From Clavelina lepadiformis (Eukaryota; Chordata; Ascidiacea; Aplousobranchia; Clavelinidae), in contig NC_135243.1 of NCBI RefSeq assembly GCF_947623445.1, forward strand, positions 19,662,479 to 19,726,478: a DNA stretch of 64,000 nt, read 5' to 3'. Below the pieces are notes generated by a model that was not told where the DNA came from, did no database searches, and saw only the letters and a list, made by a program, of their open reading frames with translations. Below are positions 1-13,095 of the stretch, piece after piece. The position numbers and the translations under genes are program-made. The first letter of the stretch is position 1. The number at the start of each line of letters is the position of its first letter.

Positions 1-3000
1 AGGTAAAGGTGGTAATAGAGTAGGAAATGGTATTACAGTAGGGTCAACTATAATGGGATCATCTATAACAAGAAGTGTAAAAAGTCGGTTTATACAATAA
101 CCCAGCGGTTGTTGAGGTTTAGCATATGAACACAAAACCCAAGCATCTCTGAGAAAACCAGGCGTGACAATTATGTCTCCAATACTACTGAAAATTGCAT
201 TAGACCTCAACAAAGTCAGAGTTTTTGTTGTACATTCTACAAAGGAAGTTTGTCTTCGTTCGCCTGTAAAATCAAGTTTGGTCACAAGACAACCTTGTTG
301 TTATATATACTTATGGTAAAATACACAAGACATGTTTTTTAAGGTCTTACGTTGGGTTAACAGCATACTGTACCTTTTCGTTTTAATAACTTTCAAAGCA
401 GAAGTGAGTACTGTATATTGTCCGCTATATATAACTAACGGAATTTTCGAATTACAAAGTTGGCTGGAGCATATCTCGGAATACTTTACATACCATAAGA
501 ATCTTGCGGAGGAGGTGTCGGCCGATTATTGCAAATCGCTAGTGCATCTCGAACAGGAGAACCCTCACGAGTTACTGCTTGCATGCGATAAAGCCAGTCG
601 GGAAGGGTCACATCTTCATTATTTGCATCACATCCCAAAAATTCCGGACTAAAGGAATTGAAGAACATAAAAACTGTACAAGAGCTAACATGTTTCGGAG
701 AAGAACATATGTCGTACATCAGAGTAGGAAACAGACGTAAATGTTAAAATCAAAGTTGAGTAAATATTGCTTTGCACCTGCTCTCGTTTACTGTATCGTT
801 ATGTCTGTAAGCTCAAAATCTACTGCACTTCGCGTTCTTTTTCTTTGCAACTACTTCCGTACAGAGTCGTAGTAAATACGAGCATTTACACAACTTTGAT
901 AGCAACATTTACGTCTGTTTCCTATACTCTGATGAACGACATATGTCCATGTCCGAAAAATGTTAGTTCTCGTGCATTGTCAATAAGTTAAGTTTTCTGC
1001 ACTAATTGCTTTATTTGCAACTTTATGATATTTGAAGTAAACATCTACTCTTTTTACGTTATAACCTAAAAAATGTTTTACCAGCCATCTGTAATAAAAC
1101 AGAAAAACAATCAAACGAAAACTTAAATCGTCTTTCACACTTCACGTACTTGCAAACCACATCTTCGTTGACGAATTGAGCAACGGTAAGAAAATCAACG
1201 TCGGCTCTTCCCGTAGGTAAATTGATTTCGTTGTCATAGCATGCGGTGTAGAAGCGAAACTGCGGAGAGTTTGGGAAGAAGCCACTCCGTTCTCAATTGA
1301 GACAATATATCATTAAAAACTTACTAAACATTTGTGTTCTAGATCCATAATAATAAGTCTTTTCCCGCAAAGTAGACTATATTTTGCACCAAGGTACATT
1401 ATGCTAACAATTATAGTAAAAGGAAATAAACAACAAAATAACAATATAGTAATCAGACTAAAATACACGTACATGCAGTTTTCCAGTCACACTTACACAC
1501 AGATATACTCAAGAGAGTAGATGCAAAATATTTACCATATACATTTGATGATGTTTGCCGCTTTGCGCGAAATCGTGCACCTAAATCAAGTTAGTGAGAA
1601 AAGTTTACATAAATATGCAACCTGCTTCTTTGTTAAGCGGCTGTTTAGTATAAATACAGAGATTAGAGTACAGCAAATACGGTCTTATATGAGATTTGTT
1701 TTAATCGTATTCCAAACACTGATTTACACGTTCACCTGCTCTGTTGCTTACGGCATATTCATCAATACATTCTCTGCTCGGCTGCAGTAAGTCGGAAGTA
1801 GTTTTCAAAAAATACCTAAGCGATTTTTCCAACAGTCAACGTTGTATTCAGTTCTAATGAAGAACGATGTATCAATATTAATACGATTCGACAGTGTGTT
1901 GAATACAAACCCGAACAGAAAAGTTTGACAGGAAAGTCAACATTTTTTATGTTCTCGCATAGGACAAAGTTTCATTTACCGGTTTAATTAAACTTACAAT
2001 GTTGAGCCCCCGCGCAAAAATTTAAATCGCCTAGCTCGTAACATTTGTTGTCAATCACTGCTATAGGTAAATTATTTTCCAATGCACAGTTATGTTAGAG
2101 TTGCTTATGCAAAATGTTTGCATTGGTTGTTACCATTGTAGATGGCGATAACGTAATTGTCTGGCGACTAAGAAAGGACGAAATACGAAGAAAAAAGTCA
2201 CTAAAAAGAGAAAAAGGTAAAAGAAAAGTAGATGTTATAAAACAGGAGTGTCCAAACCATGGCCCCCCCCCCCCGCGCCAACTACGGCCCGGCACTTGTT
2301 TATTATTGGCCCGCAGCCAACATTGAGTTCACATGTAACTTCGTACCAAAGATAACAAAACAAACGTTAGAAGTTTAAGTCTAACAAACTTTATTTCATT
2401 ATGGCGTACATATAAAACTGTTCCACCACAAACTATTCAGGTGCAATTTATTTTTCGAAGCATTTTGTGGTAATTATTAACTTGCAGTCGTTAAATGTTA
2501 GATGACCTAAGTTATGGTACGTTATTGAGCATATATTGCGTAGAAATTGAAAATTATGTATCACAAGAACTTTACAACACTGTAGTTTCTTATGGTTCCA
2601 TCTGTAACTAGACCCTGTAGTGCCTGTACACTGCAGTTAACTGTTAAGTGCTGTTATGTGTTACATCAAATATAGTAGAAATCGAGGAACTTTTCGAATG
2701 CACGTACATAAGCAAAAATCTTCATTGTTACATAAGTAAAAATCGAAATATACTGAGCACCAGAATCACTGTCAAGCATTTTTGTGACGTCTTCACATCG
2801 CGTCACTGAAAAACGTTGAAATATTGCAATCCTTTATCCGCCCATTTTGCATTTCATTAGATTAATTCTTCTATTGCTTTTTATTTTATATAGAGCTGGG
2901 CGGCGTAAACTTTGCGTTTGTGGTATCTGTTAGAGCTGTAAAGGCAAGCGAGTCGCTACAGTTGTGTGACTTTTTATTGCTTTGGATGATATTTTTCTCG

Positions 3001-5267
3001 GTTTATTATTAACATTTTCCACAAGGTAATGAATTTTACCGTCAATACCTTTGTTCATGGTCTTTACGGTATTTATTGCGTTGTAGGCAAGCAGCGATCT
3101 TCACACATAGTGAGTTGCCCGGACACTGGTTAACTTTTTAGCACGTTGCCCTCAATGAGAAAAGTTTGGACAACTTTGCTATAAAAGAGAGGAAGCATCG
3201 CTGTGGCCACATTATCACGTAGAGCCGTAGACCGAAAAAAAAACAAGTTTACGATTCAAAAACGATAACGTATTTGTCTTGTGACTAAAAAAGGACGAAA
3301 GACGAAGAAAAGAGTCACTAAAAAGAGAAAAAAGCAAAAGAAAAGTAGATGCTTTATAAAACACAGGAAGCATCGCTGTGGTCACATGATCACGTAGAAA
3401 AAAACATTATCACGAAAATAAAAGTTTACGATTCAAAAGCGATTTAAACAAGTTTAATTACCTTCAGTGGTAAAAAGCAAGCGAGCGATCTTTATCAATC
3501 TTAACCAAGAGCAACCATTTAGGTATTTCGCCTTGAACCTGCGCCTTGCACCCGTTATAAAGTTCATATATAAGCTTATATAGTGCACAGTACATGCCAC
3601 GTGTAAAAGTTGCATTATAATGTTTCGACTGTTTTTTCTTAAAAATTTGCAACTTGTATCCAAGCATCCGTTATGCGGTAACTTATATGATAAACTGTGC
3701 TACTAAAACATTTCTTTTGCAGATTTTATTTCAGTCAAGTTTAATATACGTATATGCCGACAACGTAAACTTTGGACAAAGCCATCAAAGCACATTGCCA
3801 CATACATACATTCACAAAATGCACTTTGCCAAAATTTCTTTGTTTTTCCTAATTAATTTTTATGTTTTTCACTATTGGTAAAGGTTTAGCAAAAGTCGAT
3901 TGCCTGCATGGTCGTGTTCCGTAAAAGCTAGTTAAGTTTAAGTTTCAATAAAAAAAAACATTTTCTTGTTTCATTTGCTATGCAAGGGCGTATACGGAAC
4001 CGATATCTTTTGATCTTATTATGGTTAACAAAGCCACTTGCAGTTACCAAAACGAAACTAATATTACGCAATATAAAACTAATGCAGAAGATTAAGAAAC
4101 TCTTAGGCATAATTTTTCTCTTCATAATTAATTTCATTATTTGTGATTATATTTAAAATAAAACTAGGCCTAATACTGAGAAACACATAACGTTTGTGAT
4201 GAGAGTGCAAAGAAAACAAAAAAGAAACTATATTAAACGCCAGTAGAAGGAAAGGTAGAGAAAAGTTTTGTTTCAGTAAATGCTTTGTTAGCTAACATAA
4301 ATATACTATATTGTGAACTTATTTCATTTCTATTGTTTACTACACACGTCTTACTCAAACAACTTGCTCACCTGCAACTGATCAATTCCGAATTGAGAAA
4401 CCACTGAGTGTCCAAGATTGTGAAATCCACAACACTCTCCCATGTCCACGTCATGCCAGTCTGTATCCGTTGGATTTTAAATCATTGCAAAATAGTATGT
4501 TATGTTAATTGATGTAAAATTCTTCTTTCATTGTTTGAAATAATAATAAAAGCGGCACAATCCGGGAATTTTAATTTTTGGTACCCTGGTAGTCAATTTT
4601 AAGCCTGAATGTGTTTTTGAAATGGCTTGGATATACTTGTTTCCATATAATAACAAATAAACAAAGGCAACCCACGGGTGCATTGATAACTTTCTTGCCT
4701 CGTCAAAATTGAAATGAAAAATTAAAACAAAAATTGAATGAACAAAACATCGCTTATTTTTACCTTCTCAAAGAGACAGTTTGTAAAGAACTGCCTCAGT
4801 TGGGAAGTTCTTTCTACTTGGGCAGTCAAGTCTTCTTCTACTTGAAAACTTCCCTCTTGACTGGAATCGTTTGGATACGGACGAGACAGACATCCTGGGA
4901 AAGCAATAACTTTTTACCAAATATTAATGAATATAGATATGATACAAATGTTGTATATCATGACAAATGTAATAACAAGTATATCATCACTTTTTACAAA
5001 AATAACTAACTTAATACAAAAGATAAACAAAGCGAGAAGAAAAGTCATTATTGCTGAGCGGTTTTTTCAATACAGACGCAACATAAATATGCTTTATACT
5101 TACTTATTGCTGTAACAGAAATAATTGACATGGTAATAATAACTTAAAACGAATAATGATCAATTATAGATGAAATTATATAAAATGTCTTAAAAACAAT
5201 ACAATTAACCTGTGCTAACATCGATTGTTGTAGCCGCTATCAAGACAATGAAAATCATCGGAAACAT
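1..5267 (-). CDS. Unrecognised secreted protein, 5' seven exons (partial)
   Basis: I do not recognise this protein. The gene model comes from splice signals and phase on the minus strand. Exons are 5267..5210, 4894..4764, 4460..4372, 3628..3462, 1291..1150, 648..494 and 293..1 (open at the window edge). Exon 1 encodes MFPMIFIVLIAATTIDVS, a good signal peptide. All six junctions are GT-AG and phase-compatible (phases 1, 0, 2, 1, 2, 1) with no stop in about 345 codons. The product has some 13 cysteines, for example in NEDVVCNPEFLGC and DAWVLCSYAKPQQ, which suggests a disulfide-bonded extracellular protein. Exons 5-7 and exon 1 are the most convincing. Exons 3 and 4 are open in a second frame, and exon 4 has a weak polypyrimidine tract, so these two are tentative. 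Function is unknown and the 3' end lies outside the window. Confidence 0.55.
681..972. repeat. Inverted repeat in intron 5 of the secreted gene
   Basis: The arms at about 681-757 and 891-972 are imperfect reverse complements sharing CAACTTTGAT, ACATTTACGTCTGTTTCCTA and CTCTGATG-ACGACATATGT. The spacer is about 130 bp. The proximal arm begins some 30 bp upstream of the exon 6 acceptor, so the transcript could form a long hairpin next to that splice site. Confidence 0.7.
2140..3445. repeat. Duplicated intronic segments and a poly-C run
   Basis: The stretch at about 2140-2245 recurs at about 3262-3362 (shared core AAAGTCACTAAAAAGAGAAA). A second pair, 3190-3262 and 3364-3444, shares GGAAGCATCGCTGTGG and AGTTTACGATTCAAAA. 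A run of 12 C lies at 2263-2274 within a GC-rich patch (CCGCGCCAACTACGGCCCGG) that resembles a decayed hAT end. All of this lies in the long intron 4 of the minus-strand secreted gene. The open frames here look accidental. Confidence 0.5.
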
Positions 5268-8200
5268 TTTGTCTTCACGCTTCTATCCGTGTTGTATTCA
5301 AATTTGAACTTGATTCGCGTTGAATCAAAATTTGAAGACGAAGCATTTTATGCCCTCGCAATGGTTTTTATTTGCATGTGGTGACATGCCGTGAACGCCA
5401 CCCTGCTTGCTTCCGGCGATTCTCCGCTAAAGATTCTGCAAAATATTTCCATGCATGTCAAAAATAGCATGATACAACCATTGCCAGTACTGAAGGGTGT
5501 ACATAAGTAATCGAGATCCTCGTTGAATCATGCTAAATATAGTAAAGCCTACGGCATTTATGTCTGCAATTGTGAATTCAAAATAAATTTTTCTGGCATA
5601 TTTAATTTTAAATTTCAATTAAATGTATTAACAGCATTTGGTAATACTTGAGATTCAGCAAGTTCATCAAAGTGTTCCACAGTGTATTATTTTGCAAAAG
5701 AAAAAGTACAAAAACAACCATATTTTCAACCATTATCAATTAATTAATTTAGTTTACCTATTAAAAAAAATTTACTATATAAGCTACATGTCGTCAAGTC
5801 ATGTCAAAGTTTAATGTTCATATCAAGTTCATGTTTAACGTCCAAAATAGTTTTTCGGTTGAAATGCGGTGGAATTAATGAACCCAACTTGTTTTGTTCA
5901 TCGGATGTAACATCAATCTTAATGCTTGTTGTTTATGAAGACCTTGGCTTTACATATTTACTATTGATTCATTATAATTATACAGCATTTAAAAAAGAAT
6001 TACACAAAATTTATGCCAAGGTATTTTAGAATAAGGTATAACTAAAGCTTGTTATACTGGCAAGATTGCTTTTGCAAAACTATATTATCTTCTTATGCGT
6101 TATGCCTATATGCACAACTTATGTTTTCACGGAACTCAAGCGAAATGAAGATTTGTAGTAAACGCTTTCATATTTTGTAAAAGCGGTTTATTTAATTTAA
6201 AGCGGTCTTTAACCTGAAGGCGATAACGGTTTTGTAGGTGGTACTACCTGGCTCCTCCTATCCGTTTCAAGTGCAGACCAAAAATGTATACATACTTACA
6301 TAAATAGGCCTACATACCTTTACCAAAATGTTTACTGACCTGCATATCATGCCCTTCGGCAAATTGTAATATTTACCTGTTATAAAACAGATACTTTATT
6401 AATGATCAAACGGAAAAAATTGCTTTGCACAATTACAAGTAAACTAAATAAGCCATTTGACCTAAACTAATCTTTTACTCTTTTGTTGAGTGAAATTTTG
6501 TTAAACGCTGAGTAATGAAAATGGATCCAATGTCCTTGAACGAGAGTCATTGCAATATTTTTATTGTTTCAGCGCAGTTTTTTTGTAAGGTACCTGTACC
6601 GAATAAGGCCCACCTAACACTTTTTTGAAAATAACTCAAGAACCATAAATGAGAATAGACTGAAAAATCGTATTCTATTAGTGAGGGTATATGACTACAA
6701 CATATTAAAACCACAATACCTGACAATCCCCCAAAAAATTTTTATAAAGAAATTAAAAATTCCAAAAAATGGGCCTTATTAGGAGCATAGGCTCCTAATA
6801 AGGCCCACCAATTTTGTGAGTATTTTGTGTATATCAATCTGGAGACATCAAGAATATTTGTCGGCTTGTTCACAAGCCCAAAATCTCTAAAAAAAAAAAC
6901 AAACAGTGCATGGTATAATCATCTAGTCCCAGTTTTTCAGGACAAGAGCCATTCACTGGTTTATGCTAATTAGGCCTAGCTGTATTTGAAAAGGTGGAAA
7001 CTTGTTTCAATCGGACCCCGGTGTAAATTGACCCCATCCTGCCTTGCTCAAACGATCACGTGAGAGCTTCCCTTTCTCCAACCCATATTATGCGGCTGTC
7101 TGTAGTCATCAAATTTAGGGTGTCCAAGTTTGACTTCCGCGGTGACCATTCCCCTATATTCAGAATAGGTTTAACACTTTTTTTGCAGAAAGAGAGTCAA
7201 CGTCAGTGATTACCTTTCTAAGTTATTGCAATCAATTGAAGGTGCAGGAGTTGTAGCAATCTATCGTAGAATAATGTTTTGAGTTTAAATGGTCTAAAAT
7301 GACGTAGAATGTATTAAGCATTGCTTTTTTTTCAAAAAACAGATCGTTTGAGTTTTGTTTTTGTTCTCAGTTTTTAACCCTTAAAATTTGCTCTAGCTTC
7401 CAGGCTGAGATCGACTGAACGACAGGAATATTCACACTTATAGGTAACGTTTGAATTCTATTCATAACTTTCACATTCTTCTTATTATGTGTGTAACGTA
7501 CGAATTGAATTAAGATTACATAAAATTGTGACAGTTAGCGTAAGAAACTGCTGAGCTACATCGTAGCTTCACTACATGATGGGACGGTTTTGCACAAATA
7601 AAAGCCATGATAAATCATAAATTAAATGGTTTTAAAATTCTGGAAAATGGCGTATCTCGTCTCGCCGCTTCGTGGCCCCTCAAATTTAAATCACGCGGTA
7701 ACTCGCCTGCTCCTCTCCCAAACCTAACGCCACTACTGCTGCTTCACCACTATAAATCAGTAAAAATCCGTTCTTCAGTAAGTTTATGAACTACTAACTG
7801 ACAAAAATTTTTTGATTTAACTTCAACTTCTTTTTTAACTTGTCCTTCATTATAAAATAGAGGTGTAGGGAGTCTAATTCAGATGTTTGCAGTTTAATTT
7901 AGGTGCAAACAAAAACATTAGACCTTCGCCTTACTTGCGTATAATGCTGATAATAAAGCGGCAGTTGAGTAGGCCACAGCCGCCACACCTCAAATTGATC
8001 GAAGACATTTAGCTTAAATAATCATAAAAATTTGTTTAAATGAGAGAAATAAATCAATTTACACAAATATACCGGAAAGGCATTTTGAAAATCACAAGCC
8101 GAAAACTGCATTTTGTACAACATTCTTTGCATTTTGTAACTGGCCCAAAATCCGAGACCTCCAAACTGCGGCAAACGGTAAATTAGTTATCAGGTAATTT

Positions 8201-9747
8201 GTCGTGAAAAAATGATCAAAAAGGTTCGTAACATTTGTTTCGAGTTATGTTTTAAACTAGCGCACTTTGTTATTTGAAGAAACCCTGGATAGACGTCAAA
8301 CATTGTCACGGAACTTTTCACCGAGTAGGCCTAATTGACACTAGTTCACTGACTTGACTCCGTGATTGTTATATAAACGTATACAATATTTCTCAAGCTA
8401 CAAATTAGGAAAATAATACCACGATATACACTACGGCATCACAATACGGCGTCGTTGGGCAGCAGAGTGAACATAATTCTTACACTTTATTGTGATATTT
8501 GAAGATTTAAATAAGCAAAGATAAATAAAGCAAAAGTAATACCAGTGACAGTCAACAATATTATTTTGAAATTTCAACCACTTTTTCAAATTTTGTTTTC
8601 TATAGAAATATGTGCATGCATTTTTATGAAATACATCAAGTTAAAATGAAGAAATAATACTAGTGTTCATGAAGCAAAGGACTAACACATTCGAATATCA
8701 TTACGTTTGGGCTGATATTATACATTCCAGTTTTGTAACTGTAGAATTTGACCATGATCTCTTCTAAAGTTAATGAAAAACTTAGTACAGAAATAAAACG
8801 ACTTACCACGTAGTTCACAAACAACTTAACACCAGAAAACTACAAATGGAAGTTTTGTTGCTCTTTTGTGGCATTACTGGCATCAAGAACAACGTCCAAA
8901 GTAACTTGCTGATTTCACAAAAATAGCACCACAAACAGTAAATACCCTCATAGTCACAGCACATCACATAAAACACACACTGCATTTTCAACAATCAAAG
9001 CACACAATACAACGGTTTACCAAGAAAAAAAAATTTTTTATCCAGTCGTATAATTACAAATGGTCAGGTTTTTCAAATCATAAACATGTCATGGTGGCCA
9101 AATTTATTTCTTTGTAACGACCAACAAGAGAAGTTAAACCATATCGCAGCTTTCTTGAACGCTCAAATACACAGAAAAATCTACCGGCACATTCTAGTGA
9201 AATATGTGCAACATACATATATTATATATACAAATATGTATATACCATGTGCGATATCAAAAGTTACAGATGTTTTATAGTGGACATGACAACATTGGAG
9301 GCTTCAAAATTTTAACACCAAATAAGTTATAAATAGAAAAATTTGGCAGCAGTTTAAATGTTAAACACAATGTAAAAGTGACCACAACAATGCACGAATA
9401 AATGTACCAACATAGGAATAACTCCACCACAGAGGCAGTAGCTTAAAAATTGAAATTTGTCAATGGTTTTGGTATTTTTGGACAAAATTGTGTGTGTTTT
9501 CTTTTTCTCATTTTGTGATTTGGATTATTCAAGCGTTACGGTAAAAAAAGATAACCTCAAAGCAGAAGATTTCCCAAATCACATAACAGACAGTCAAAAT
9601 ATCCCGATAAAATCATATGCCAAATTCAATAGCAGCACAACACTAAGGTGTAGAAACTAGGTTGACTTCAACTTATGTAGGTATTGCTTATGCATGTAAA
9701 AACATTACCCTTGCAAAATCGATGCAAAAATCAAACTTAGAAAGGGT
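5268..9747. other. Gene-poor interval with a perfect hairpin
   Basis: No convincing gene was found between the start of the secreted gene and the stop of the 5-alpha-reductase gene. Open frames are short and AT-rich. The interval holds a perfect hairpin at 6771-6806, a few TAGGCCTA octamers, and a GC-richer patch around 7650-7780 that ends in a donor-like TTCA|GTAAGT; that patch could be a non-coding exon but nothing else supports it. The 3' untranslated region of the reductase gene must occupy part of the right end. Confidence 0.4.
6771..6806. repeat. Perfect 16-bp-arm hairpin
   Basis: GGGCCTTATTAGGAGC at 6771-6786 is followed by the loop ATAG and the exact reverse complement at 6791-6806. 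The outer core AATAAGGCCCACC recurs near 6603-6615 in the same orientation as the right arm. This suggests the hairpin is the end of a small fold-back element rather than a terminator. Confidence 0.8.
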
Positions 9748-10958
9748 TCATATTAGAAACGGAATAAAAATTTTGCGATCCTTGGGATAATCTTCAAACT
9801 TTTTGAGATACCAAAGATGGTGAGAATAGCTTCTTGCGGACAAATATAAAACAGCAAAAGTAGCAAATGCAAAGGCTTGTAGAGACCAGCAAGCCAATGC
9901 CCAGCCTGTCCATTCCACAGCTTCACCCCATAAATTAGCCGCAGCAACATATTCAAACATCCAACCATGTGGGATTTTATACCCTTTGAAACCGGGTGGC
10001 CTTAGGTTCCTCAGAATTGAGTCACAACGCATATTTGTGTAAAAGCCAAATGCAAAAACAAGCATGCCAATCACAAAATTCCACTCCAAGAGCCATTCTG
10101 GCTTGTATTGTGAGTAGCGAATTAGAAAGGTTCCCTGTTAAAAAAACTATATTTTCATCTGTAGAATCCTATAGACAAATTTAATCTAATTCTAAACCAT
10201 ATATCATATGACCACTTTAAGAAATGAGATCATTAAAAATACACAGTTAAGGTTATGATAACAATCTGTGTATACTATAACATATTACAATTGCACGAAT
10301 ATATACTACCTTAAGCTAAAAGGCTACTACCACCAGCAAATTGGACGTCAACATACCTGCATGTATCCATTGCATATGCAGAAACATAATGCCATTAATA
10401 GTATTGACCACGGTGTTGGTTTGCCACCTTTAATTGAAAAGGAGTAGATAAACACTCTATTAAAGTAGTGTATTAGAAAGGCAAAAATAAGAATGGTTGC
10501 AGGCAATGACAAGTCTGTTGTATCAGTGTTAATGTACATGAAGGCAGGAATCATAAATGCAGGCAGCTCCTGAAATTCAAAGAAAAGTTGAATTTCAATA
10601 TACGCATAAATTTTACCGTAGAAGCTATAATTATCCATTAAAAACTGATAAAATGATTTGTTAAAATGCTATCTTGTGCAATAGTACAAGAATGCAAAAA
10701 GAAAAATCAATAAGAATCAGTATGTAAGTACTGAATCAGAAAAGCAATTACCTGTAAAAACCATGCAAGTTTGCCATTTACAGGCATACCCCAACTAGAC
10801 GAAGTGTAGCGACCATATGGAACATCAATTCCTGATACAACAATTAGATGGACAATTGGAGAAATTAAGATCACTAACCCAGCCAGCAAATCTATTCTTC
10901 TTAATTCATCCTCTCCATTTATTAAAATATTATAAAAGCTAGCTAAATATGCAGACAT
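9748..10958 (-). CDS. SRD5A1: Steroid 5-alpha-reductase (3-oxo-5-alpha-steroid 4-dehydrogenase)
   Basis: The enzyme reduces the delta-4 double bond of 3-oxo-delta-4 steroids with NADPH in the endoplasmic reticulum membrane. Exons are 10958..10752, 10569..10357 and 10134..9748, giving 268 residues against about 255-260 in vertebrates. All introns are GT-AG in phase 0. Family signatures: FLQELPAF across the first junction, whose Glu (residue 70) matches the catalytic Glu; HYFNRVFIY with the conserved Tyr (residue 104); NMRCDSILRNLR, GYKIPHG, FEYVAAANLWGE and VEWTGWALA for cofactor binding; and the C-terminal HHLWYLKKFEDYPKDRK with FIPFLI. Several hydrophobic membrane segments run throughout. 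The 1/2 subtype is not resolved, and the substrate in a tunicate-like animal need not be testosterone. It is divergent from COX18, 4 kb away. Confidence 0.93.
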
Positions 10959-12147
10959 TTTTTACTGCTTTATAATAACTTTCTCATCAAACTTTCGGAA
11001 ACTTCTTTGGTCTAAGAAAACATAGATATGCATAGTATGATAACTATAAATGTTGATTCAATTTTTTTGAGTTTGTTGTACTCGTACGTAGGGCTTTAAA
11101 AACATATTTACAACAATCAAGAGGCAAAATGGTTGCTGTTGTTTTCTAGCCTGGGAATTACCCTAGCAGTTGGCGTGCTTTAATATCCCAGGTCGGGACA
11201 TTAAATTCTAGCGATTATTTTGCGCCTTTGTTAAAAAAGTTTGAATCATGTTTTTTGATGTCATTCTTCGGAATGGTAGTCGAAAGCATACCAAATTGAC
11301 ATACAAAATTTCAGAGAGCCCCATCGAGGATTTTTCGAGTAATCAGTCTTTTAGTAAATTTACTATGTAATAAAACAAACAAAGATTTTAAGGCATTTTT
11401 GGGTGTAGAACTGCCTGTAGGCTACTTTCCAGTTGGGGCCCAACAGGCCAAAGGGCAAGGGCATTAGCATTACAAGTCCGGTTGTACAATACGTCATTTT
11501 TCAACTATTTTGCACTAAACAAACTTCAGTTTGTAGCCTATATACTTTGGTAGATTTATTTATACTATAATGCACTAGTGGATTTATTTATGCTAGCAAT
11601 TTTTACCTAACAAATCTATTTCAAGTCTTTTTACATTAGGCTATAGCTATACCAGTATAACGAGATCTCCAAGTTAGATATTGGCCTAGGTAGACCTATG
11701 AGATTGGCACTTAGCCTACGCCTATACTAAACGGTACTGTAGGCTAAATGCGGAAGTCCCTTGCATAACTATAGCGTTATATAACGCTCTAAGATTACAT
11801 AATAATCTATTAATGGAATTATGCAACGTTCTTTTCGGCTCATTTGTCAGGCGGCTGAGCTAGAGTTCTAAGGTTTACTTTTATACTATCACTTAGGGTT
11901 GAGCACGTGACCGCCATCACCTGATTTGACCTGATGACCTTAAATTTTGTTGTTGTTTTTTGTGCAGCTGCCTCGTTACAGTACCACAGAAATCAATAGA
12001 AATTCAAAATATTGTCGAACGAAGATTTCAAGAAAGTTAAACATTATCATTAACTAATATGTATATAGGCAAAGATTCCCCCTTTGTGGCAATACTACAA
12101 ATTGTGCCATACTGGCACATCTTAATTATTCCACCTTATGGAAATTG

Positions 12148-12383
12148 GATAAGCCGAGGATTGAAGAGGAGAAAGACATTAACTCCTTGGACAAATAAAC
12201 GAGGTTTCATGCCGCTGTCTAGCGAACAGGATGGTGAACGCTACATTTCGTTTTATTTTTGCGAAGAATAGAAAGTGTAATGTAGGGTTCGCCATTCTAT
12301 CCGCTGGATAGCGGCAGGACACCACGATTAGTTGCCCAAAGGATTATTGTGGTTTTCTCTTTATATTCCTTGTTCGCATTTCG
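12148..12383. repeat. Imperfect fold-back element
   Basis: The left arm at about 12148-12246 and the right arm at about 12280-12383 are reverse complements with some 25-30% mismatch. Shared runs include ATGCCGCT, GATGG-GAAC and CTACAT. Both arms read as a similar peptide (NKRGFMPLSS and TNRGVLPLSS), as expected for diverged inverted copies. The loop is about 33 bp. It is probably a decayed MITE. Confidence 0.6.
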
Positions 12384-12991
12384 AGTCAGTCGTTTTTTAT
12401 ACAAGGAGGCATACAGACGTTCATTTGAGACGTCTCTCCGCGTCAGGTTATGCCTATGTTTCAGCACACGTACGTTATTTGCCAATAAAATTATACAAAT
12501 TATGTATTAAACCATAGCATATATACGAATTATTATCTACAATTGGTTGAATTTGCTTATAACATGACGTAACTGGTAAACAAGTTATTTTGCTTCTAAA
12601 GTATATAATAAATTTAAATTAAAAGCATAAAATCGTTTAGAAAATTTCTTAGATTTTTGTATTGCATTGTTTATTTATAAGGAATGCTCATCTTACCGAA
12701 CCTTGACTTGTACTCTGCTTTATGATAGGTAATATAAGATGTTCATGAAACTCATTCCTTGCATTTTGCTGAGTAACAACTCAAACTCAAAAAGGGAAAA
12801 CGTTTTAACATAGCATAGGGCCATAGGCCTACGTTAGGTTACAGTAATAAGAAATCTGCGGTCTAAGGCTAAGCACTAAGCAGTAAGGCATAGGCATCCA
12901 ACATCAGCTGGGCGTACGTATTTTTGGGCTACGCTAGCAAGCAGAGCGAGCTTCAATTTGACTTATACAACTTGCATTTTAAAGGACACAC

Positions 12992-13095
12992 TAAAAGCCT
13001 GAAAGGGCTGAAAAGACTGAAATTAAAAACAGTGCTTCCCATACTACTATAGGCATATTTTCTTTGTTTCAGCTGTTTTAGCCTTTCAGGCTCTT
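12992..13095. repeat. Short inverted repeat
   Basis: AAAGCCTGAAAGGGCTGAAA at about 12992 is matched by the reverse complement near 13067-13095, read on the minus strand as AGCCTGAAAGGCTAAAACAG. The spacer is about 45 bp. Confidence 0.6.

Noticed and set aside
332..652. 106-codon plus-strand open frame near the left edge
   Set aside because: It lies opposite two exons of the minus-strand secreted gene whose splice sites and phases fit; the plus frame has no splice or family support.
1767..1796. 30-nt micro-exon in the long intron of the secreted gene
   Set aside because: Acceptor and donor look fair, but inserting it breaks the phase or adds a stop before exon 5.
9457..9660. 67-codon plus-strand frame downstream of SRD5A
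   Set aside because: It lies in the probable 3' untranslated region of the minus-strand gene and has no family or splice support.
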